NCBI RefSeq assembly: GCF_014212015.1 | Contig: NZ_JACJVN010000057.1 | Span: forward strand, 1-64,000 | Reading direction: 5' to 3' | Source of the DNA: Cohnella lubricantis | Lineage (GTDB): Bacteria > Bacillota > Bacilli > Paenibacillales > Paenibacillaceae | DNA length: 64,000 nucleotides | In this document: positions 7,102-15,200 of the stretch, piece after piece | Position numbering within the stretch: position 1 is the stretch's first letter | Layout: every line of letters starts with the position of its first letter | Program-made: the position numbers and the translations under genes | The notes under the pieces: generated by a model | The model's input: only the letters and a program-made list of their open reading frames with translations | Told to the model about the DNA's origin: nothing | The model's database searches: none

Positions 7102-7130
7102 GCCCCAGGCATATCGTTTGGGGCGTTTTT
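7102..7130 (+). terminator. Rho-independent terminator after csp
   Basis: GCCCCA (7102-7107) pairs with TGGGGC (7119-7124), followed by GTTTTT. Confidence 0.8.
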
Positions 7131-7169
7131 AATCTTTACATCCATTTCAAACATGAAAGAGGGATGTAC

Positions 7170-7379
7170 ATGCATTATTCTAAGAAAAGACCGCTTGAGG
7201 ATGTCCTGCAAGAACAGACCGCCATCTGGTCATGTCCGAATGAGAACTGCAAAGGCTGGATGCGGGACAACTTCACGTTCTCAAGCACGCCCATATGCTC
7301 CCAGTGTCAGGCTAAGATGGTTAAAGGCGAAAGAATGCTGGCAGCAGTCCTTAATACGAGTCCGATTCACTCCAAGTAG
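7170..7379 (+). CDS. YdjO-like cold-inducible zinc-ribbon protein
   Basis: A 69-residue protein with two Cys pairs (SCPNENCKGW and ICSQCQAK) that form a zinc ribbon around an invariant-looking W and the segment MRDNF. It resembles the YdjO family of small cold-inducible Bacillota proteins whose molecular role is unknown. The ATG at 7170 is preferred over the ATG at 7164 because the AAAGAGGG site (7156-7163) would directly abut the latter. It sits right after the csp gene and its terminator, so it is probably made from its own promoter or by read-through. Confidence 0.8.
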   Translation: MHYSKKRPLEDVLQEQTAIWSCPNENCKGWMRDNFTFSSTPICSQCQAKMVKGERMLAAVLNTSPIHSK

Positions 7380-7447
7380 TGAGGGCTAGCCAAAGAAGTC
7401 GCCAATGCATAAATCAACATTACGATTTAACATAGCCAATACAACAA

Positions 7448-7492
7448 ACACCCTCCCCTTGCTCACTCAGAGCAAAGGGAGGGTGTTCTAAT
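7448..7492. terminator. Bidirectional terminator between ydjO-like gene and xylanase
   Basis: A long hairpin: ACACCCTCCC plus TTGCTC pairs with GAGCAA plus GGGAGGGTGT across a five-base loop, with one internal mismatch. It ends both the plus-strand ydjO-like gene and the minus-strand xylanase gene. Confidence 0.8.
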
Positions 7493-7497
7493 TTAGC

Positions 7498-10400
7498 TTA
7501 CAGGTCGAGTCCCAGGTCGAGCACGATGTTCAGCATCCGAATGATGATGGCTACCGACTGATCGCGGGTAGCGGTGGCGTTCGGTGCGAACTTGTCGCCG
7601 CCGACACCATTCACGATGCCTGCTTGGCTAAGCTGATTGATATAGTCAGCAGCCCAGTTACCGTCGAGATCGGAGTACTTCGTTCCGTTAGCTGCGCTCG
7701 TATTCAGAACACGAGCTAAGATGGCAGCCATCTCGGCGCGAGTAATCTCTTGATCCGGCTTAAAGCTGCCATCACCTGTGCCGTTCACGATACCGGCGCG
7801 ATGCAATGCGCTAATGTAAGCATCTGCCGAGTGACCGGCCGTGTCGGAGAAGGAACCATCCGCTCCTGTCGTATCCAGACCAAGCGCACGAACGATCATC
7901 GTAGCGAATTCTGCTCGCGTTACATTGTCAGAACCGTGGAACGAACCATCAGTCTTGCCTTCGATAAGACCAATTTGCGAAGCGAGTTGTACTGCCTTAG
8001 CAGCCCAGTGCGTAGCAGGTACGTCAGAGAAGTTGATTGGCTCGTTCGCTTGCAGCGCTTGTTGCACAGCGGCTTTCACTTGCTCTGCGTCTACCAGTTT
8101 GCTATCCAACAATGGCTTCTCCGGAGTTGGTGTCTGCGTCGGGGTATCGGAATCTGTTCCCGGCTCTGGCTCCGTCGGAGTTACCGGATCCGGCGATGGA
8201 TCATTCGTCTGCTTCGTCGTTACCTTGATCTTCAGTTCCGCCGTGTCGCCGGCATTGAAGACGAAGGTCAGGACATCATTGTTCGACAGTGTCGCCAAGT
8301 AGTCCTTCTTGATTGTAACAATTAGCGTATCGTTCGCCGATGCAGCGGCAGGTACACTGTAGTCTTGGCCTTGAACAAGCTCGACATCGCCCTTCTTGAT
8401 TGCGATGAGCGTGTTGTCCTTCAATGCAACGGCCACTCTAGCGTCAGCCTGCGAATTCCTGTAGAACGTTACGGTTGCTGGTGAGATGGTAGAGGATGGC
8501 GCCTCTAATCCCATAACCTTCCAGAACGCCGCCTTAGGTCTGTAGCTGTTGTCGAACAGCAACGGCATACCCGAACCGCGCCAGCTTTGAAGATCGGCTT
8601 TGCCCCAGAACGTAACGCGGTCGATATGGTCGGCATATTTCTTATAAATATCGAACAATGTGCCATACAATTCTGCTTGATACGCCTGTTCCGCTTCGTC
8701 AAGATGATAATTGCTATTTTTGGCGAAAGGAATGTCAAGCTCCGATACGCTGATTCTCACACCCGCTTCAATGAAGCGCTGGATGGTGGTCTCGACTTCC
8801 GTCGCGTCAACATCCGGATCTTGACCAACCCAGAAGTGCGATTGCATACCAATGCCTTCGACAAGCTTGCGGTCTTTATCCGCGTTTCGGGGATCGGTCG
8901 CCCACTTCGCGTTCAAATCCTCCGCCATCTGCGCGATTGCCTCGTACTTGTAAGTCTCGTTATAGTCGTTGTAATAAAGCGTTGCGTCCGGGTCGGCCAA
9001 GCGAGCGGCTACGAACGCGTCGTAGATATAATCCGCGCCGCTCTCGCCCTTGCTCTCGTCAGCGCCCTCGGCATAAGCGATATACCAAGGCGAATCTTTG
9101 CGCAAGCCTGTTGTCCAGTCGCTGCCGTCGAAGGTTGAGGTATCGTCGCTGAACGCTTCGTTGACAACGTCCCATGAGATGACTTGCCCTTTGAAATGTC
9201 CTGCTACGTTAGCGATATAGCTCTCAAGGTTCGCTTTCGCGCTTGCGCGGTTTGCGGCATCGTCCTTATTCAACCACGCAGGGGACTGTGAATGCCATAC
9301 AAGTGTATGCCCGTGAACAGCTATGTTGTTAGCCTTTGCCCAATCGACTAACTGATCGGCTACGCTGAAGTCGTAAGTGTTAGCCGCTTTGGAAATGTTC
9401 TCGGGCTTCATGATGTTCTCAGGCGTAACAACGTTATATTGAGCCTTAAACATGGCTTCGGTTTGAGAGATAATGCTTGGGTCTTTCAATGCGGGGTCTG
9501 CTTGGTCATTCTCTTGCCCCCAAGGCGTCGCACTGGCATTACCGCCCCAACCCAGAATGTTGCCGATGAAGAAATAATCGCTGTAAGCGTCTTTCAGGGA
9601 TGGAAGATTGATATTCCACTTAGGGGCTAGCCACACATAATTATCAGGAACAACCGGATCGTCTTTGCTTACCCATTGAACCAACACATTGCCGTCGTCG
9701 TCCGTAATTTGGAGGCTGTTGATTGTAAAATCTTCACTGCCTGACATTCCGCGAATAGCAAGGTTACCAATCAGTCCATCGGCAACTTCGCTGCCGCTCA
9801 TGGTGAAATCAACGGCATAGTCTAACGTTTCATCCTTAACTACGCCGCTTGTGAATGAACCCGGAACTGTCGTTGCTACTGTTCCGGCAGCGAATGAATG
9901 GGCCGCGTCGCTTACAACAGCGGCATCTGCGCTAGTATAACCGCCGTTCTCGTTACCTGTAATCCAGCGCACGCGATAACCGGTTGTGCCTGTAGATGTA
10001 GCATTGAATGTAAGGTGATATTTCGCGTCTTTAACAGGTGTGAAAGCGACAACGTCGCCCTCTGCACTAGAGGAGAATGGCCATTGAGTCTTGTCTAAAC
10101 CTAAAATAATGTTTGCGCCTGACCAACCATCACGTGTCGATGTGTATACATGAACGCCAGGGACAGTCGGTAACGGTTTAGATGGCATTTCAATTCCGCC
10201 TTTAACCTTGATGATTAGGCTGTCAATTACAAAGTCAGCTATGACCTCATCGCCGCTGGTCTGTATTCGAAGTCCCGAGCCTGAATCCCAAACGCCTTCG
10301 TAGCTTAAGGTGAAGTCTGGGGTTGCGTCAACGGATTTGAATTCCGTATAAGGGTCGCTCGCAAGACCCAAAGCGATCTTAGCGCCGCTTGGAATCGTAA

Positions 10401-11769
10401 CGCCGTCAGGGATATGCCCGGCTAATTCAACGCTATACTCCGCATCTTTAGCCAAGCCGATCGCGCCGGCTTTAACATCAATGCCGTTCCAGTTCTCTGC
10501 ACGGTTAGAGATTCCAAGGGATACTGAGCCGTCATCATTTGATATCGGTGTTAGTGTAGGGCCGCCAGCTCGTGTTAAATAGACTGTTCCCGCATTGTCA
10601 TCTATGTCTGTAATCCCAGCGTCCTCTTGAAGATCATAGGCTACAACAACTTCATCCGAAGCCGGAGGCGGGTCAGTTGGGGTTGTTGAAATTCCATCAC
10701 TAGTAATGAGGATGTTATCAACAATGAACTTATCAATAACTGCATCTGAGGCGCCTTTGTTAGTTTGCACTCTCAGATTCGTGCCTGCAGCAGCATAAGT
10801 TGCAACAGTAACAGAAGATAACGTGTATTCTAAGGTGAAACTGTCGCCAGCGTTTACTTCAGTATTGTCTAACCAAGAATATGCGCCATTACTTTCGCCA
10901 AGTATCATTCGCGAACCGGTTGGCACGTTTGCGTCAGAAGGTATCCGCCCTTCTACTTGAACATGAAACGAAGTGCCTACAGCCGCCTTCAATAGCGAGG
11001 TCTTAATGTCAACGCCATTATAGTCAGCCGTTCTGCCAAAGATCTCAATAGCCTTGGCCCCGCTATTGTCTGCAACATTGAACTTAACGCCGGAGTTTAC
11101 CAGCGCTTCGGTTCCCTCAACGCCGCTTCCAACTAATTGGCTATCTAGTTGCATATCGTAAATAACAATAGGATTTCTTGTAATGATAATACTGTCAACA
11201 ACGAACTTATCAATAAAAGTGTTTGAAACGTTGTTGGATTGCACTCTTAGATTCGTGCCTGCGGCAACATAAGCGTCCACCTTGGCAGAATCTATCGTGT
11301 ATTCCAAGGTGAAGCTGTCGCCAGCATTTACCGCAACATTGTCTAACCAGGAATACTCGCCATTACTTTCGCCAAGTATCATTTGCGAACCGGCCGGCAC
11401 GACTGCGTCAGAAGGAATCCGCCCTTCTACTTGAACATCAAACGAAGCGCCTCCAGCTGCTTTCAATAGCGAAGTCTTAATATCAACGCCATTATAGTCG
11501 CCTGTTCTGCCAAAGATCTCAATAGCCTTAGCCCCGCTATTGTCCACAACATTGAACTTAACGCCGGAGTTTACCAGCGCTTCAGTCCCCTCGACGCCGC
11601 TTCCAATTAATTGGTTATCCCGTTGCATATCATAGATAACTTCGGCAGCTGGAACAGCCGCACTGCCGGAGCTGCCATCCGCACTCGCTCTTGGCACGCT
11701 CCCAAACTGCGGCACGAACAAGGCAACCGCAAACACTAACATCAAAATCTGCTTAAGCCGTTTGTTCAT
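7498..11769 (-). CDS. S-layer-anchored multidomain GH10 endo-beta-1,4-xylanase
   Basis: A 1423-residue secreted enzyme. Order: signal peptide (1-30); two nearly identical 158-residue CBM22-like modules (44-201, 202-357); a divergent third copy (about 376-540); a fourth carbohydrate-binding-like module (about 545-715); the GH10 barrel (about 720-1088); an X2-type Ig-like module; a Pro/Thr linker; and three C-terminal SLH domains (about 1245-1423). The GH10 acid/base Glu is in WDVVNEAF and the nucleophile Glu in SVSELDIPF; HGHTLVWHSQ and NDYN are also present. It should cleave xylan while held on the S-layer or pyruvylated wall polymer. The start ATG at 11769 begins the signal peptide; the longer frame adds 18 residues without a signal. 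It is transcribed divergently from the rhamnogalacturonan lyase, with which it shares the X2-SLH tail. Confidence 0.95.
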   Translation of the reverse strand: MNKRLKQILMLVFAVALFVPQFGSVPRASADGSSGSAAVPAAEVIYDMQRDNQLIGSGVEGTEALVNSGVKFNVVDNSGAKAIEIFGRTGDYNGVDIKTSLLKAAGGASFDVQVEGRIPSDAVVPAGSQMILGESNGEYSWLDNVAVNAGDSFTLEYTIDSAKVDAYVAAGTNLRVQSNNVSNTFIDKFVVDSIIITRNPIVIYDMQLDSQLVGSGVEGTEALVNSGVKFNVADNSGAKAIEIFGRTADYNGVDIKTSLLKAAVGTSFHVQVEGRIPSDANVPTGSRMILGESNGAYSWLDNTEVNAGDSFTLEYTLSSVTVATYAAAGTNLRVQTNKGASDAVIDKFIVDNILITSDGISTTPTDPPPASDEVVVAYDLQEDAGITDIDDNAGTVYLTRAGGPTLTPISNDDGSVSLGISNRAENWNGIDVKAGAIGLAKDAEYSVELAGHIPDGVTIPSGAKIALGLASDPYTEFKSVDATPDFTLSYEGVWDSGSGLRIQTSGDEVIADFVIDSLIIKVKGGIEMPSKPLPTVPGVHVYTSTRDGWSGANIILGLDKTQWPFSSSAEGDVVAFTPVKDAKYHLTFNATSTGTTGYRVRWITGNENGGYTSADAAVVSDAAHSFAAGTVATTVPGSFTSGVVKDETLDYAVDFTMSGSEVADGLIGNLAIRGMSGSEDFTINSLQITDDDGNVLVQWVSKDDPVVPDNYVWLAPKWNINLPSLKDAYSDYFFIGNILGWGGNASATPWGQENDQADPALKDPSIISQTEAMFKAQYNVVTPENIMKPENISKAANTYDFSVADQLVDWAKANNIAVHGHTLVWHSQSPAWLNKDDAANRASAKANLESYIANVAGHFKGQVISWDVVNEAFSDDTSTFDGSDWTTGLRKDSPWYIAYAEGADESKGESGADYIYDAFVAARLADPDATLYYNDYNETYKYEAIAQMAEDLNAKWATDPRNADKDRKLVEGIGMQSHFWVGQDPDVDATEVETTIQRFIEAGVRISVSELDIPFAKNSNYHLDEAEQAYQAELYGTLFDIYKKYADHIDRVTFWGKADLQSWRGSGMPLLFDNSYRPKAAFWKVMGLEAPSSTISPATVTFYRNSQADARVAVALKDNTLIAIKKGDVELVQGQDYSVPAAASANDTLIVTIKKDYLATLSNNDVLTFVFNAGDTAELKIKVTTKQTNDPSPDPVTPTEPEPGTDSDTPTQTPTPEKPLLDSKLVDAEQVKAAVQQALQANEPINFSDVPATHWAAKAVQLASQIGLIEGKTDGSFHGSDNVTRAEFATMIVRALGLDTTGADGSFSDTAGHSADAYISALHRAGIVNGTGDGSFKPDQEITRAEMAAILARVLNTSAANGTKYSDLDGNWAADYINQLSQAGIVNGVGGDKFAPNATATRDQSVAIIIRMLNIVLDLGLDL
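10699..11640 (-). repeat. Tandem duplication inside the xylanase gene
   Basis: Two consecutive 158-codon units, each starting VIYDMQ, encode carbohydrate-binding-like modules. They agree at most positions in protein (for example GSGVEGTEALVNSGVKFNV occurs in both) and also in DNA, so the duplication is recent or kept uniform by gene conversion. Differences cluster in the second half of each unit. Confidence 0.9.
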
Positions 11770-11922
11770 CGTGTTACTTCCCTTCCTCAGATTTGTGTAC
11801 CATAATCTTGTAACCGCATACACAAGCGGTAATAATATAGGTATATCAGAAAGATCGAAGGCTAGCCTTGCAGTAGATGCACGATAGTTATCATGTTCAA
11901 GTAGAAGGGAACAGTATATATT

Positions 11923-11950
11923 CCACTACCGCATCAGGTAGTGGATTTTT
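11923..11950 (+). terminator. Terminator-like hairpin between the two polysaccharidase genes
   Basis: CCACTACC, loop GCATCA, GGTAGTGG, then ATTTTT. An outer GTAGAAG (11901-11907) / CTTCTAC pair could extend or compete with it. No gene ends here, so it would stop a short plus-strand transcript begun in the divergent promoter region: either an attenuator in the leader of the downstream lyase gene or the end of a small RNA. Confidence 0.55.
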
Positions 11951-12136
11951 GCTTCTACCTATCACTTTTGATACAAAATCAAAAATGACAATGGCAATCA
12001 ATAGCCATGATTTACAGAGAAGTCGGCGGGGGCTTACAATGCAGACACATCATTGCCGCGGAACAACTATATGGGGTTGAGTCAATCCTTACAATAAGCG
12101 AGGTGAGAGTAAAAGTTGTAGCGCCTCACGCTAAAC

Positions 12137-12150
12137 TGAAAGCGCTTTAT
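12137..12150 (+). promoter_or_regulatory. Putative catabolite-responsive element (cre)
   Basis: TGAAAGCGCTTTAT matches the CcpA operator consensus TGAAARCGNTTWCA at 12 of 14 positions and is nearly palindromic. It lies about 75 nt upstream of the lyase start, a position suited to carbon catabolite repression of this gene. Confidence 0.5.
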
Positions 12151-12223
12151 CGCAGGGAGCCGAAACGTGAGCTTTCTGCTGCGGGACTCGCAACTCTATT
12201 CATGGCCACGAGGAGTGAAATGA

Positions 12224-15200
12224 ATGAAGAGAAGGCTTAAGAAGTACATGTCTGTACTTCTCACATTGTCCATGGCATTTATGCTTGTGCCATCGGTGGT
12301 TCTGGGCGCAGAGGAAGACGGCGGCGCGTCATCTGCCGAATTGACACAAGTGGGCGAGGTATTGGACTTCGAGGATGGCGAGCTGGTGGGGACCATTGCC
12401 GGCGCTCCGGCCGTCACTGGCCCTGGGTCCGTTACAGTAGCGGTGTATGACGCTAATCATGTGCTTCGCGTTCAGCCTCCGGGAGTCGATACCGATTCGA
12501 ATACCGCCAAAGGAGCTAGCTATTGGTGGAGCCTTCCGCTGGATAGCGGCGAATATGACCTTACCGGCAAGGATCTGGTTGAAGTGGCCTTCGACTGGTG
12601 GGTTGATATTACACGCCCTAGCGCCAACTCGCTTGATGTCCGCCTGAACGACGGTGCGGATCAAGTCGTAACGCTTCGAACGGCCGGAGGCGGAACGAGC
12701 GCGGACTCCCCGGCGACCGTATCCTTCTACACCGGCAATATGGCCGCCAATAACGCCCCGGCGACAGGAACCGTCACTACAGCGCTAACCGGTGTGCCGC
12801 GCTTGACCAAGCTTACGGCAACCATAAGCGTTGACCTTCTGGCACAAGAGGCCTCGATCAGCGTGACAGACGGCGGTTCAATAGCGTACACGACGCTGGA
12901 GCCAATCGCGATAGGCTCCGATAAGCTGACCAGCATGAGCATCGGCGCGAGCCGGGCAAGCGGACAGAATTGGGCCAGGTTTAACGCGGCCGAGGGGGTG
13001 ACTTGGGATGAGAGCACCTATGGCATGCGCGTGGATAACATCCTATTCAAGGCTGCTTCGACCGGCAGAGAGAAACCGATCATAAATCCAAGTGAAATCT
13101 CTATATCTCCAACCTCTGCTGATCTGGAATATGGAGAGGGCTCGCTTGACGACAAGCATTCCGCCACCTTCAGCGCGGTTGTCATGCCCATTAATGCAAC
13201 CGACAGGACGTTCACCTGGTCGATCAGCGACGAGAGCATTGCAACTATCGTTGAAAATGATGATCACAGCGTAACGGTTACCGGGGTTGGCGAAGGCGAA
13301 GCTACTCTTAAGGCTGTGTCCAATATGGACGGGTCCATCACGGCCAGCGTGCCAATCCATGTCCAATATGTCCCGGCGGTCGCGGAGCCTGCTCCGGACT
13401 TTGCCGATCTGTTAGCGCAAGGGTACACGCAGGAGTTCGGGAGCAGCTTCGCCGGCGACGATGAAGTCCCGCTGTGGATATTCGCCGGCGGCACTTACCA
13501 TACGCTTGCTAGAGAAGACGCGCCTCAGATCAATAACTACTTCAGATTCGACGCGTCCGGTTCCGGCAACCGAGGCGGCAAGGGGGATCTGCCGTACGCC
13601 GTCTCCGGCAGCAAGGTATATGCTTATTTAGACTGGAAGGTGCCGGCGGTGTCCACCGCGCAGAATACGTTTAACCTAAGCTTCCAGGATGGAGCCAATG
13701 TTCTGCTTAGCCTAAGAACAGGCACCTATAACGGGGCAAGGACAATAGGCGCGTTCGCGGGGGCTTTACCGGGGCCGACCGGTCCTGATCCGGCTAATTT
13801 CTGGAGCGGCGACCGTTACCATGCATTTACTTTTAACGAGGTTAATATTTGGTACACGGTTCGCGTCGAGTTCGATTTCGATACGATGATCGCGACAGTC
13901 TCCCTTGTTCCGAGGGATGACGCCGACGCGGAGCCTTCGGTGCTGACGGTTCCGTTCGAGGGGAGCCAGATCAGCTCCTTCGTTCTGACCGGCGAGCGCG
14001 CGGGAGGCAACAACATCAACGTGGCAGATAACGGCGTTGATAACCTGTATTTTTTCACACAAGAGCTATCTCCGGACACCATCATTGAAGTACTGCCGTA
14101 TGACTTCTTGCCGGAGCGCCCGGGGGCGGCGGACAGCAATACCTGGCAGAGCTGGTTTAAGACCGTCTACATCGGGGACGTAGCTGACGAGGAAGGGCTT
14201 GGCTTGCCGGGCACGGTTAAGGTTAAGCTGGCGAACGGCAGTACCGCTGAGGTAGGCGTAACCTGGGAGTTAACAGAAGCCCCATGGTCGAAGGCGGCCG
14301 CGGATTTGGTTTATGACCCGAATAAGCAGGGCGTGTTCTCGTATGTCGGGACGCTGACGAGTGTTCCGGACGCGGCGGTCAACCGTATGGGGGTGGAAGC
14401 GAAGCTCTACATTGAGAATCGGCACCGAGACCAAGTGACTTCCGAGCCGTTCTCTATGGAGTGGCTGGACAGAGGAGTAGCAGCCGTTCCGGCAAAAGGC
14501 GGTGGAGGTGTACTTGTAACGTGGCGTCTGCTCGCTTCGGAATATAACCAAGGCTTAACCTTTAACGTATACAGAAACGGCGTTAAGGTCAACGAGGCGC
14601 CGGTCGCTGCGCTGGATTATGTTGACGCTGACGGTCAAACTGGGGATGTATACGAGGTAGAGACGGTAAGCACAGGTGCAAGGAGCAAACCTGCAACGGC
14701 ATGGGCTAACAATTATACGGACATTCCGTTGCAGAGGCCGGCGGATCGTCCGAACCCGGCGCTCGCTTACGGCGCGACATCCAATGCGGACCCGATTACT
14801 TACACAGCTAACGACACCTCCGTAGCGGATGTGGATGGGGATGGACAGTATGAGATTCTGGTCAAATGGTATCCGTCTCAGGCTCAGGATCCGGGGCTTG
14901 CCAACCGGCACACCGGCGAGACGATATTCGACGCCTATACCCTTGACGGCAAGCTGCTGTGGAGGATCAACCTGGGCATCAATATCGTGTCCAGCGCGCA
15001 TCACAGCGCGTTCAACTTCTATGATCTGGATCAGGACGGCAAAGCGGAGTTCGCGGTGAAGACAGCCGACGGTACCAGAGGCTATCTTCCTAAAGCGGAT
15101 GGGACGATCGATGATCTGACAGACACCCCGGCTTGGGTATTGGGCGACCCCGAAGCGGTATGGGTAGGCGGCCTTCAGAACCCGGCCAACGATAACCAGG

